Source of the DNA: Osedax frankpressi
Lineage: Eukaryota; Annelida; Polychaeta; Sabellida; Siboglinidae
Direction of reading: 5' to 3'
Assembly (NCBI GenBank): GCA_964035775.1
Contig: OZ038314.1
Location: 5,281,975 to 5,345,974, forward strand
DNA length: 64,000 nt
The notes beneath the pieces were generated by a model. That model saw only the letters and a list, made by a program, of their open reading frames with translations, did not search any database and was not told the origin of the DNA. The translations under genes were made by a program, and so were the position numbers. Positions 37,906 through 50,568 of this stretch are shown here, piece by piece (the stretch's first letter is position 1; every line of letters starts with the position of its first letter).

Positions 37906-40900
37906 ATAGTGTAAAGTATACAGTGTAAATTATACAGTGTAAATTATACAGTGTAAATTATACAGTGTAAATTATACAGTGTAAATTATACAGTGTAAAT
38001 TATACAGTGTAAATTATAAAGTGTAAATTATACAGTGTAAATTATACAGTGTAAATTATACAGTGTAAATTATACAGTGTAAATTATACAGTGTAAATTA
38101 TACAGTGTAAATTATACAGTGTAAATTATACAGTGTAAATTATACAGTGTAAATTATACAGTGTAAATTATACAGTGTAAATTATACAGTGTAAGTTCTA
38201 CAGTGTAAGTTCTACAGTGTAAGTTCTACAGTGTAAGTTCTACAGTGTAAGTTCTACAGTGTAAGTTCTACAGTGTAAGTTCTACAGTGTAAGTTCTACA
38301 GTGTAAGTTCTACAGTGTAAGTTCTACAGTGTAAGTTCTACAGTGTAAGTTCTACAGTGTAAGTTCTACAGTGTAAGTTCTACAGTATAAGTTCTACAGT
38401 GTAAGTTCTACAGTGTAAGTTCTACAGTATAAGTTCTACAGTGTAAGTTCTACAGTGTAAGTTCTACAGTGTAAGTTCTACAGTGTAAGTTCTACAGTGT
38501 AAGTTCTACAGTGTAAGTTCTACAGTGTAAGTTCTACAGTGTAAGTTCTACAGTGTAAGTTCTACAGTGTAAGTTCTACAGTGTATGTTCTACAGTGTAA
38601 GTTCTACAGTGTAAGTTCTACAGTGTAAGTTCTACAGTATAAGTTCTACAGTGTAAGTTCTACAGTGTAAGTTCTACAGTGTAAGTTCTACAGTGTAAGT
38701 TCTACAGTGTAAGTTCTACAGTGTAAGTTCTACAGTGTAAGTTCTACAGTGTAAGTTCTACAGTGTAAGTTCTACAGTGTAAGTTCTACAGTGTAAGTTC
38801 TACAGTGTAAGTTCTACAGTGTAAGTTCTACAGTGTAAGTTCTACAGTGTAAGTTCTACAGTGTAAGTTCTACAGTGTAAGTTCTACAGTGTAAGTTCTA
38901 CAGTGTAAGTTCTACAGTGTAAGTTCTACAGTGTAAGTTCTACAGTGTAAGTTCTACAGTGTAAGTTCTACAGTGTAAGTTCTACAGTGTAAGTTCTACA
39001 GTATAAGTTCTACAGTGTAAGTTCTACAGTGTAAGTTCTACAGTGTAAGTTCTACAGTGTAAGTTCTACAGTATAAGTTCTACAGTGTAAGTTATACAGT
39101 GTAAGTTATACAGTGTAAGTTCTACAGTGTAAGTTCTACAGTGTAAGTTCTACAGTGTAAGTTCTACAGTGTAAGTTCTACAGTGTAAGTTCTACAGTGT
39201 AAGTTCTACAGTGTAAGTTCTACAGTGTAAGTTCTACAGTGTAAGTTCTACAGTGTAAGTTCTACAGTGTAAGTTCTACAGTGTAAGTTCTACAGTGTAA
39301 GTTCTACAGTGTAAGTTCTACAGTGTAAGTTCTACAGTGTAAGTTCTACAGTGTAAGTTCTACAGTGTAAGTTCTACAGTGTAAGTTCTACAGTGTAAGT
39401 TCTTCAGTGTAAGTTCTACAGTGTAAGTTCTACAGTATAACTTCTACAGTGAAGTTATATAGTGTAAGTTATACAGTGTAAGTTATACAGTGTAAGTTCT
39501 ATAGTGTAAGTTCTATAATCTAAATTATACAGTGTAAATTATACAGTATAAATTATACAGTGTAAATTATACAGTGTAAATTATACAGTGTAAATTATAC
39601 AGTGTAAATTATACAGAGTAAATTATACAGTGTAAATTATACAGTGTAAATTATACAGTGTAAATTATACAGTGTAAATTATACAGTATAAATTATACAG
39701 TGTAAATTATACGGTGTAAATTATACGGTGTAAATTATACAGTGTAAATTATACAGTGTAAATTATACAGTGTAAATTATACAGTGTAAATTATACAGTG
39801 TAAATTATACAGTGTAAATTATACAGTGTAAATTATACAGTGTAAATTATACAGTGTAAATTATACAGTGTAAATTATACAGTGTAAATTATACAGTGTA
39901 AATTATACAGTGTAAATTATACAGTGTAAATTATACAGTGTAAATTATACAGTGTAAATTATACAGTGTAAATTATACAGTGTAAATTATACAGTGTAAA
40001 TTATACAGTGTAAATTATACAGTGTAAATTATACAGTGTAAATTATACAGTGTAAATTATACAGTGTAAATTATACAGTGTAAATTATACAGTGTAAATT
40101 ATACAGTGTAAATTATACAGTGTAAATTATACAGTGTAAATTATACAGTGTAAATTATACAGTGTAAATTATACAGTGTAAATTATACAGTGTAAATTAT
40201 ACAGTGTAAATTATACAGTGTAAATTATACAGTGTAAATTATACAGTGTAAATTATACAGTGTAAATTATACAGTGTAAATTATACAGTGTAAATTATAC
40301 AGTGTAAATTATACAGTGTAAATTATACAGTGTAAATTATACAGTGTAAATTATACAGTGTAAATTATACAGTGTAAATTATACAGTGTAAATTATACAG
40401 TGTAAATTATACAGTGTAAATTATACAGTGTAAATTATACAGTGTAAATTATACAGTGTAAATTATACAGTGTAAATTATACAGTGTAAATTATACAGTG
40501 TAAATTATACAGTGTAAATTATACAGTGTAAATTATACAGTGTAAATTATACAGTGTAAATTATATAGTGTAAATTATACAGTGTAAATTATACAGTGTA
40601 AATTATACAGTGTAAATTATACAGTGTAAATTATACAGTGTAAATTATACAGTGTAAATTATACAGTGTAAATTATACAGTATAAGTTCTACAATGTAAG
40701 TTCTACAGTGTAAGTTCTACAGTGTAAGTTCTACAGTGTAAGTTCTACAGTGTAAGTTCTACAGTGTAAGTTCTACAGTGTAAGTTCTACAGTGTAAGTT
40801 CTACAGTGTAAGTTCTACAGTGTAAGTTCTACAGTGTAAGTTCTACAGTGTAAGTTCTACAGTGTAAGTTCTATAGTGTAAGTTCTACAGTGTAAGTTCT

Positions 40901-41445
40901 ATAGCGTAAGTTCTATAGTGTAAGTTCTACAGTGTAAGTTCTACAGTGTAAGTTCTACAGTGTAAGTTCTACAGTGTAAGTTCTACAGTGTAAGTTCTAC
41001 AGTGTAAGTTCTACAGTGTAAGTTCTACAGTGTAAGTTCTACAGTGTAAGTTCTACAGTGTAAGTTCTACAGTGTAAGTTCTACAGTGTAAGTTCTACAG
41101 TGTAAGTTCTACAGTGTAAGTTCTACAGTGTAAGTTCTACAGTGTAAGTTCTACAGTGTAAGTTCTACAGTGTAAATTATACAGTGTAAATTATACAGTG
41201 TAAGTTCTACAGTGTAAGTTCTACAGTGTAAGTTATATAGTGTAAGTTCTACAGTGTAAGTTCTATAGTGTAAGTTCTACAGTGTAAGTTCTATAGTGTA
41301 AGTTCTACAGTGTAAGTTCTATAGTGTAAATTCTACAGTGTAAGTTCTACAGTGTAACTTCTATAGTGTAAGTTCTACAGTGTAAGTTATATAGTGTAAG
41401 TTCTACAGTGTAAGTTCTACAGTATAAGTTATATAGTGTAAGTTC
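37906..41445. repeat. 14-bp satellite array, block 2 (two alternating variants)
   Basis: Four homogeneous sub-blocks: TACAGTGTAAATTA at about 37906-38190, TACAGTGTAAGTTC at about 38190-39515, the first form again at about 39516-40683, and the second at about 40684-41445. The variants differ at two of 14 positions and rarely mix within a block, except near the edges (about 41171-41205). Confidence 0.97.
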
Positions 41446-41461
41446 AAAATAATAAAACATA

Positions 41462-41617
41462 TTACATTAAATTTTCCATTTTAGCATTATGACTCATAAT
41501 TAGGTAGATGAATCCTGTGCCTGGAGCTGTCTCAATATATGCACCTTTAGTATACACTTCCGGTACTAAGTATTGAGTAATATCATACATCACGCAATAC
41601 ATATTAATATAGTTCAT
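41462..41617 (-). CDS. Probable last exon of an unrecognised gene
   Basis: Fifty-one codons open from an internal Met to TAA, and open for several codons further upstream (DAYMNYINMYC). Central residues read YLVPEVYTKGAYIETAPGTG, then FIYLIMSHN. The composition is balanced, including Pro, Gly, Glu, Thr and Val, unlike the Ile/Tyr/Asn/Lys-only frames elsewhere here. An acceptor-like TATTATTAG lies just before it on the minus strand. Its stop is 17 bp from the satellite. It occurs once in the window. Function unknown. Confidence 0.45.
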   Translation of the reverse strand: MNYINMYCVMYDITQYLVPEVYTKGAYIETAPGTGFIYLIMSHNAKMENLM

Positions 41618-41634
41618 ATATGCATCTAATAATA

Positions 41635-41636
<2 letters not shown>

Positions 41637-41671
<35 letters not shown>
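41637..41671. repeat. TA microsatellite
   Basis: TA run lying upstream (minus sense) of the exon candidate at 41462-41617. Confidence 0.9.
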
Positions 41672-41674
<3 letters not shown>

Positions 41675-41930
41675 GTAATATATGTTATACGTATAAATAT
41701 AATAATCGTATAATATTTACTATTATTTTAAGTATTTATTAAATAATAAAATGAACATGATATAGTAAATGACTGTATGTATATATAGCTATAATTAGAC
41801 ATTAATATACATTATTTATCCTATATTAGAAAAATATTATATTAAAATTTAATATATAATAAATTAAGCATTTTTTAATATTTACAATCTGGAATAATAG
41901 ATTTATACTCACTTATTATTGATATTGATA

Positions 41931-42690
41931 CGACGTATCCATGCAATGGTGAGGGTATATATGCACATAGATAATTATTCATTTTTAAAGGTCATAGATT
42001 TACCGGTAATATATATCGGCAGTATATATATTGTGAATTTGAGTAATCTAATATTACTTATAGTATTTAGTATATTTGAATATAATTTAATATTATAATA
42101 ACTTTATAATTAATTACTCAATTCATACAACAGAAATGTAATGCTAATTTAATTATTACTTATTTAAATTAATAATGTATTTATTATTTTGATGATGTTC
42201 AATTGGATGGTAACTTTAATTATCGCTTACATGTAGCCTTTTTATCAGTTATATATATCAAATATATAAATATATATATGTTTATATATATATATATATG
42301 TCGAACACATCACAAACATATAAATACATTCGTATTAAATCATAGATATCGCTATTGTTACTTAATGACATTGTCTTACCGACTGTTGGAAATCCAAAAA
42401 CTAATGATATTACCATTTCCTTATAATACAACCTGCTTCGTTGTTCACCAAAGCGCCATATCCTCGGTTACACTCTTAACTTTGTGATTGCATTATCCGA
42501 CTTTATCAACTCAATCTATGTTACGTAGTAAAAAATATAATCCGCCGATATCGACTAAAACACAAACACGATTAACGATATTGAACTTATAAAATATGTT
42601 TGCAATAATGAGTAATTGCATAATACTTATGATCATAATTAATAAGTAATATTTATACATAAGCATAATCACGAATGATTATATACATTT
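41931..42690. repeat. Second copy of the 3012-3790 block
   Basis: Begins at GACGTATCCATGC. Shorter TA tract than the first copy, which leaves a longer + strand frame open (42203-42487). That frame is broken in the first copy and is not credible as a gene. Confidence 0.85.
42380..42416 (-). CDS. Possible first coding exon (second copy), weak
   Basis: Same MVISLVFGFPTV plus GTAAGA donor as 3476-3512. Here there is room downstream for further exons, including the candidate at 41462-41617, but no join can be shown. Confidence 0.2.
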
Positions 42691-42898
42691 CAAAAATAAT
42701 ATAAATTAATAATTTATAGAAATAAAAAATGTTATAAATACTTTTAGCAATTCAATTTAAAATTCTATTCATATGAAATATTTTTAAATTAGGATCCTAA
42801 TTGTTAAAAATTGATTTAATATATATTGATATTACATCAATTATATTGAATTATATATTTATACTATAGTATCCATATTGTATTTAAATAATCACATA

Positions 42899-42900
<2 letters not shown>

Positions 42901-42939
<39 letters not shown>

Positions 42940-42940
42940 T
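42901..42940. repeat. TA microsatellite
   Basis: TA run between the duplicated block and the exon candidate. Confidence 0.9.
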
Positions 42941-42997
42941 TGTATGTATATTGATAATACTCATAAATATCATATACATCATCCTATAAGATTGTAT

Positions 42998-43195
42998 CTA
43001 TATATAAATTAGATAGATTTTTGAAACAGCATCGACATGCACCTTTGTAAACAAAATCACGTTCCACGTTGGAGATCGTCCTTCAAGTCCTATACCAACG
43101 ATCATATGACAATATGCCATACATAATTGCGAATGTAGCCATGCACGACCAATATACTGGAATGTTTCGACATACCTTCTATTTACAGCGGATAG
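42998..43195 (-). CDS. Possible exon of an unrecognised gene
   Basis: Sixty-five codons open between stops on the minus strand, in a stretch clearly richer in G+C than its surroundings. It reads RRYVETFQYIGRAWLHSQLC and later MIVGIGLEGRSPTWNVILFT. Acceptor-like TTCCAG and donor-like AAAGGTGCAT could trim it. It occurs once in the window and has the same strand as 41462-41617. No family recognised. The + strand also has a shorter open frame here, so the strand call is not certain. Confidence 0.35.
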   Translation of the reverse strand, partial: LSAVNRRYVETFQYIGRAWLHSQLCMAYCHMIVGIGLEGRSPTWNVILFTKVHVDAVSKIYLIYI

Positions 43196-43220
43196 CTATT
43201 TACTACCCTACGATTAGTAG

Positions 43221-43832
43221 CTTATGACCTTATCTTATGACTGTGTATTATGAATGTGTCTTATGACTATATATTATGACTTTATCTTATGAATGTATCT
43301 TATGAATGTATCTTATGACTATATATTATGAATGTACCTTATGACTATATATTATGACTTTATCTTATGAATGTATCTTATGACTATATATTATGACCTT
43401 ATCTTATGAATGTATCTTATGACTGTATCTTATGACATTATATTATGACTGTATCTTATGACATTATATTATGACTGTATCTTATGAATGTATCTTATGA
43501 CTATATATTATGAATGTATCTTATGACTATATATTATGACTTTATCTTATGAATGTATCTTATGACTATATATTATGACCTTATCTTATGAATGTATCTT
43601 ATGACTGTGTCTTATGACTATATATTATGACTGTATCTTATGACTATATATTATGACTCTATCTTATGACATTATATTATGACATTATATTATGACTGTA
43701 TCTTATGAATGTATCTTATGACTATATATTATGACTTTATCTTATGAATGTATCTTATGACTATATATTATGACCTTATCTTATGAATGTATATCATGAC
43801 TGTGTCTTATGACTATATCTTATGACTGTATC
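43221..43832. repeat. 13-bp tandem repeat, about 47 copies
   Basis: Unit close to ATCTTATGACTAT, alternating with ATCTTATGAATGT and ATATTATGACTTT forms. The order of variants itself repeats, which points to higher-order duplication. Found only here. Confidence 0.92.
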
Positions 43833-43872
43833 CGGTGATATCTAGACCATTAGAGCACATTTACATAATTTA

Positions 43873-43876
<4 letters not shown>

Positions 43877-43920
<44 letters not shown>
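43877..43920. repeat. TA microsatellite at the left edge of unit 4
   Basis: To its right the sequence becomes the TTTCCAGTGTATC segment found at the end of the other units. The junction lies in the tract. Confidence 0.9.
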
Positions 43921-43922
<2 letters not shown>

Positions 43923-43927
43923 TCCAG

Positions 43928-44038
43928 TGTATCAATATTATTCATTGTGTGGTGGGTAAGGGTAGTATATCTACTTATCGGAGAAGTACAAAGAGAATGT
44001 TTAATGAAATACCCATTATGCTAGCCTACAATATGTAA
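43928..44038 (+). CDS. Possible exon before form C element (leader of unit 4)
   Basis: Same frame as 17195-17305, with CTG to CGG (Leu to Arg) and GCA to GCC (silent). Confidence 0.3.
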   Translation, partial: CINIIHCVVGKGSISTYRRSTKRMFNEIPIMLAYNM

Positions 44039-44311
44039 AAATATATCAAATGTATTAACAATACTACTAACAAATGTACTAGCTAAACGTTATTAATGTT
44101 TCAAACTCTAATTGAAAAACAAGTGACCGTTAACAATTAACAGAGTAAGGCTTATTAAATATGTAAAATTTCAATATGAGTTAATCGTAATGAAATAATT
44201 TACTAGGTACTAAAGTAATTCAGAACGTATTCTGATATAATTTCCATATAATGATAATATAACAGAAATACCGATATCTATATTATACCTAGATGGCTGT
44301 TGTTGTTTCAG

Positions 44312-44370
44312 TGATTTTACGCTCCATTGACTTACTTATATTTTGTTTTGATGTAGAACTAATGTTTTAA
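44312..44370 (+). other. 59-nt element, form C, unit 4
   Basis: Same reading as unit 2. The upstream flank lacks the CGCGGTTTCG segment. Confidence 0.5.
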
Positions 44371-45219
44371 GATATATTTTATATTATACAATATTTATTC
44401 ATTATACAGAATATCATACGATAGTGAACATATATAACCTACTTATATAACCTACTTATAAGGCTGTTTAATATTATTAATAATAACAATACCTAATATT
44501 ATTGTGTTCAATTTTATTAATTAATTTTCTAATTAAATACTTAATAATTCAAAATATGCATTATCAATATATAATTTAATAAACAATTAATTGTATCTTA
44601 TATTCAGAATTTAAGTAATAAATAAATAATAAAATATTATAATAAATAACACTATTACCTAAGATTATTAATTATATAAGCCGTATTCGTAACATTAGAT
44701 ATAATGTTTAATATTAAGTAAAATAATAATATAGTATTACTATTCTATATAATTAATGTCTATAATTCACCTTATAATTGAAATACAATAGATTAATTAA
44801 ATGTTTAATTCATTTTTAGAACAGTTATTAATTTAAATATTTATAATTATATATTTATAAATATTTATAATTATATATTTATAAATATTTATAATTATAT
44901 AAAATTTAATTTGCATAATATTATTTACAATTATTATTGTTGCATACCATACATTTAATTATATACTTCGTACTTCAGTTATGTTAATACATATATTTAA
45001 TGTAAAGTTTTAGTAAATAATAATACAAAAACATTAATATTAAGTATTAATACTTTCACATTTAAGACAAATATTATATTATTTAATATGCTACTCTAAT
45101 ACATTTAGATATAATTTGATGTACATTCTAAATAATTATTTTATCCAAAATATTGTACAATCAAATTTAAAAAATAATTAAATCTAATAAATAGTATATC
45201 ATATTTATATCAATTAAAA

Positions 45220-45530
45220 ACTAGACTAAATTAACATATTATTAATTTTAACAATCCGGTTATTTGTTTTGACGTTTTCTTTATTTTAATTTCATTTTTC
45301 TTAATAATATATTATTACTATATTTAATAGTAATCTTTTTATAATTGAATTGTATTAAAAATAAAACTATACAAATTAAACACAACTCAAGAGAACTCCT
45401 AAATAGGCTAAATTAACATATTATTAATTATAACAATCCGGTTATTTGTTTTGACGTTTAATTTATTTTAATTTCATTGTTCTTAATAATATATTATTAC
45501 TATATTTAATCCATATATATAAACTTACTT
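45220..45530. repeat. About 182-bp tandem repeat, two copies
   Basis: Cores at about 45250 and 45435. Equivalent to the first and third copies of unit 2, so a middle copy has been lost or never gained. Confidence 0.8.
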
Positions 45531-46322
45531 TTTGACCAATCATAACATATGATATAAAATAACTTGTTGTAAAATTGCCTCATAAAATATATATCACATA
45601 TTATCCTAATAACTCTGGATTCTGTATGATTGTATACATTGATTTGATCTATTGCGAATTGTGGTATGTGATTTAATTATAAATTATATATGTTTTTTAT
45701 TTCTGATCTGTAAGTCGATGATATCGTTAAGTACAGATAATTAGTTAAGTTACCTAAGTTTATATAAGTTTTCATAACAATAACATTAGAAAATAATGGT
45801 TGATAATATACATAACAATATTTTACAATGGCGGTATACTAATTGTATTACTTAATATATTACGAATATTTAATTTTATAACAATATATTTCAATTTGAT
45901 AACGGAAAAATAATTTAGATTGTGTGTTGACGAAATTTATAATTATTTATTTCAATAAACTAACAAGTTAATAAGTTAAATATATATAAATAAACAAATA
46001 ATTGTATTTATACTATTGGCATATAGATACTAAATAATTCTATAAATTAATATATTTTAATATTGTAATTGACATAATAAAATATATATTAGACTAGATA
46101 TCACACATAAAATTTAAAAGTTACGATATAAAATATATCATAATTTTACTTAGAACGTATAATAGTGGTATATTTTACATATTTCTACATTAAACTATAT
46201 ATTATAATTACATAATTCAAAACGTATATTTTAATCAATTAGATATATATTATTAAATATATTTCAGTTAAATATATTAAATCTTATGTTGAATAATAAA
46301 TATTTATGGACCGTACAAAAAT

Positions 46323-48330
46323 CTAAATTTCACCAGTTATATTAGGTAAAACACATACACAACCCGTAGCTATCTGCAGAGAACCTCGACGACTTCTAAT
46401 CGTGGTGTTAAATACTTGTATATTATACAATACGCTTATCTGTGAAAGTTAATATTATATATAGGTTTAATAATATACCGGTTTAAAAATATTTATAAAA
46501 AATAAAAATACATATTTTTTCACTTATAATAACTATATTTTAATAATTAATATAATTAAACGAATCCTGGTAAATACTCTGGTACATAGTTTTACAGTAG
46601 TAGTTCCGGTATTAAGAGTAGACGATCAGAACATCTACATCTAGCTTCTAGAATTATTCCAGGGTATCTAGTATTGTCTACATTTTCAATGTAATACATA
46701 CAAATAAGTTATTAATATACAAATGGATATTTATTTACTTATATATATATATATATATTTATATATATGTAATATATATAAAAGTTTAAAGAGTTTAATA
46801 GTTAAAGATACGTATATTTATAAATAAATAAATTCGTTTTATAACATAATTGTTTGAATTTCATAAATTATAATAAAAGCAAGCGTGCACTTTTGTTGTT
46901 GTATGGAGAATTATATCAGTATATTATTTTAATTATTATGGTTATCAGATTATAAATAGTATATTAGTATATGTAATGAACCAAGTATTATAACCATTTA
47001 TATTAATAAATCAAATAAATACCTTTTTTAATGTTCCGATTTAAAATTAAGTTTTTCCACAAGATATATCACAAAAGATAAACCATATTACTTATTCTAA
47101 TACATTTTATCGTAAATTACACAATATTAAATATTATATCTCACTATATTACAAACTCTGTAACACTATATTTTCATATATTCAACATTCTATTAAACTA
47201 TATTTCAATATATTTATAGAATATTTTAATTATATGTAAAATACTCTATTAAATATAAATAGGACATTTTTATATAATTAGTAAAACAGGTAATATTGAC
47301 CTAACATTTCATGGTATATGGCTAAATTACCCGCAACGTGGGTATACATTAGACTATAGACATATATTAGACTATATACATATATTAGACCATAGATATA
47401 TACGTGCAATGTACGTCATTCATGTTAATTTATATAAATAATTGTATTCTCATGAGACTCTTCTATATATAACTAATGTATGTTATTATTTTGTCTAAAC
47501 TGTCTGTTTTTCTTTTATAATAAGATAATAAATCTGCTCTATAACTATCATATAAATACATTTATATCTATATTGAAATAAGCCCACACTTTCTGATTTA
47601 ATATAATTAATAAATATACTGCACATTGTATGGAGAAAATTACTCTCAAATCACACAAAACATAACGTTTAAACCATATATACGGTGCATATCTCTATAG
47701 AATATACACGAATACCGCCTACAACAGGACCACTCACTTCGCACATACACACACCACATACCTCGTATGTTACACACGACACAAATACGATGTATGGGTC
47801 CAATAAACCCATACATCGTATCTCTGGTCACACGTCTCTATAATAAATAATATGTCCAGCCTAGACAAAGAAATATGTAGATAATTATTCCAAGATAATT
47901 AATTGGGTCACTGTGCCATCATCACAGTTGTGTGATCAATATACTGTGACTCATGATTCGTGATTAAGCTTGTAGAAAGAACATTCATTGTAGTGTTCTA
48001 TATGTATTAACCAGTAAGTAATGGCTTCTTTATAATAATATTGATTATGTATCAATAAGTATTGTATTTAATTATTATAGTTCTGTTTATAAACCTAAAC
48101 GATTTTTAGTGACAATACCATCAAATATACGAGTTATTTTAGTTATTTGTTATATAATTATATTTAATTATAACTTAACTACATATAAATATTATTTTTT
48201 ATATAAATATAAATAAAATAATTTCAAATAATTTTCAATTGCGATATATTTAAATTATCCTCTAACCATGGGAAAATATCTAGATGCAACGGTAACTAAT
48301 GGAACTATATTTGACAAAAACTAAAAGAAA
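46323..48330 (-). pseudogene. IL-17-like pseudogene, unit 4 (minus strand)
   Basis: The last exon (46439-46323) is open: ATGCVCVLPN. The previous exon (about 46697-46566) has the shared 2-nt insertion, no acceptor AG, and the GT to AT donor change shared with unit 2. The earlier exon remnant at 48267 has CCATGG, as in units 3 and 5, so this pseudogene is itself mosaic. Confidence 0.72.
47785..47821. repeat. 15-bp-arm perfect hairpin, unit 4
   Basis: Same arms and CCAATAA loop as unit 2, inside the conserved non-coding block (about 47500-48150). Confidence 0.85.
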
Positions 48331-48704
48331 ATATTTTTGAAGAAAACTTCTAAAAACGGAAATTTTGAAATTTCTTTCCCAGGACAATTGAATAATAATG
48401 ATAACATAATTTTTATAAAGTAACCTTAAGAAATTCAATATAACTGTAGTTGGATTTATTTATTTGTATAGATAATAGTTAAGCAATCTTATAATTATAC
48501 ATACTAATTTAAATTGATAATTATAATTAAAATTATTAATAAACTATTTAAATAAATTAACTATAGTTAATATTACGATATTACGGTATATATATGTATA
48601 TATATATATTGTATGTGAGGATGAGATATATTTCTTCCGTGGCAGATATGATATTTTCATAAATATCAGTTGTATTAGACAACAATATATATATCATATA
48701 TACA

Positions 48705-48893
48705 ATGCATTTCTCAATCCTACCAAGCACAATATTCGTTACAAATTACAACGTTGACTTTTCAACTGTAGTGGAAAATAATTTCAATTTTCCACATGAT
48801 ATACTAATCATCAACACCACAATTCTTATTAAATATGTAGAATTCCACAAAGGCGGTAGTTGCAAAGAAAGTATATTACATGACGAAGGCTAG
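48705..48893 (+). other. Exon-like open frame upstream of form A element, unit 4
   Basis: 62 codons. Differs from unit 2 by a 3-nt in-frame loss near 48811 and a few residues (Leu to Ile, Arg to Lys). The remaining GGSCKE and donor are kept. Confidence 0.35.
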
Positions 48894-49019
48894 ATAAGGA
48901 TCTAGTAAATATGTTCATTCATTTAAATATAACTGTCTCAATATCCTAATCAGATAACATTACAACCGATATAAATAACAATATTTAAACTATACCTGGA
49001 AATATCCATATCTTTTCAG

Positions 49020-49078
49020 TGATTTTATGCTGCAATGACTTACGCATATTTCGTTCTGATGTAGAAACACTATTTTAG
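49020..49078 (+). other. 59-nt element, form A, unit 4
   Basis: Identical to unit 2 form A. Confidence 0.5.
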
Positions 49079-49507
49079 GTGATATGTTTATACGACGTGT
49101 AATATACGTGTACTATCATTTAATTATATAAATTATATATTATCCACTCTATATATTATATGTATGCAGTGCAACATGTACATAAATATAATACATATAA
49201 TATTGTTTATGACATATATTCCACTTATTATAATGATCTATCTGTATTGAGAATTATAACATACAATATTCGTAACACTTTTTTACAATTAATAATACAA
49301 TCAATTTAGCCTGGCCATCATAATAATTGATATGTAATTATATATGTATGGTATTGCAGTAGCATGCATGAAGCCTATTGTTCTATATAGAACTATATAT
49401 ATATATATATATATATATAAATATATATATATATATGTGTGTATATTATTAAAATTGCTAATCTTTTGAACGTATTTGATCTATTACAATTTAATTAAAT
49501 TTATATA

Positions 49508-49696
49508 TTATATTTCATTATATTTAAACAAATAATGATTGTTATCAATTAAGATTTTGTTATGTTTATATAAGTTTTCATATGAATAAAATGAAAATTG
49601 TTTTATTTTCCATTGCATCGAATAATATATCGTATATGTTGAAATATAAATGTTTATTAAAATATAAGAAAATAATATAGAATATGTGTCGACCAT
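49508..49696 (-). other. Conserved AT-rich open frame, unit 4, doubtful gene
   Basis: Same 62 residues as 22947-23135. Confidence 0.2.
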
Positions 49697-50195
49697 ATTT
49701 ATAATAATACTTTTCAGTTATAAAGGAATACACCAATTGATATGTAATACAATTGATATGTATATTGATATGAATTTATCAATATATTAAATATTTTAAT
49801 TTATATGCGTAAATATATATTGCACTAGATATCACAGATAAAATATAATGTTTACGAAATAAAGTTTAGCATAATATTATTTAGAATATATTGGTATATT
49901 TTACAATCATTACTTCATATAAGTAAATAGTTTTAAATAAATAATAATATATTATAAATAAAATAAATATTATATTTTCAAATGATAATCTTATTAATGA
50001 TATTCTTCATATAGATTTAAAATGATATATTTATAATATATTTATCTTGTAACATTAATATTAACAAATGTTAACAAATGTTATAAGAAGGTTTTATATT
50101 TTTTCACAACTGAATAAATATTTTCATAAATTTTAACAAACGTTTGTATTTCAACATATACATACTATTTCTATAACAATTTATAAACAAATATC

Positions 50196-50254
50196 CTAAA
50201 ATACTGGTTCTACATCTAAACGAAATATGCGTAAGTCAATGGAGCATAACATCA
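50196..50254 (-). other. 59-nt element, form D, unit 4
   Basis: Identical to unit 2 form D. Confidence 0.5.
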
Positions 50255-50568
50255 CTGAAATGTAACAGTCATCTAGTTACAATTTTACCAGTGTTATAGG
50301 TATCGGCATTTCTTTTATCTTATCATAACATCTAAACTGCGAATGGAAATTTCATCAAACCATTTTCTGAAATCCTTTAGTACCTAGTAAAAGTATTTTA
50401 TTAAGAATTACGCTTTAGTTATGATCAATGCGTCTTTTGGAATATTGAACTTGTTTTTCCATGATGTTTTAAACGTTAATGTAACGGGGTAGTTAGTACA
50501 TTTGTTAGTAGAATTGTTAAATATATTGTCATATTGTCATATTGTAGGCTAGCATATCGGATATTTTT

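Larger units (their letters stand above)
22050..38190. repeat. Large near-identical duplication, copy 1
   Basis: Matches 48620 to at least 64000. The offset is 26,561 bp before the minisatellite and 25,892-25,894 bp after it. The difference is the 669-bp shorter minisatellite in copy 2. Only scattered single-base differences were seen, for example CGTGACAC at about 37700 against CGTAACAC at about 63593. Confidence 0.9.

Noticed and set aside
42203-42487. 94-codon plus frame
   Set aside because: Runs through a TA tract whose length change breaks it in the twin block at 3290-3580; composition is that of random AT-rich sequence.
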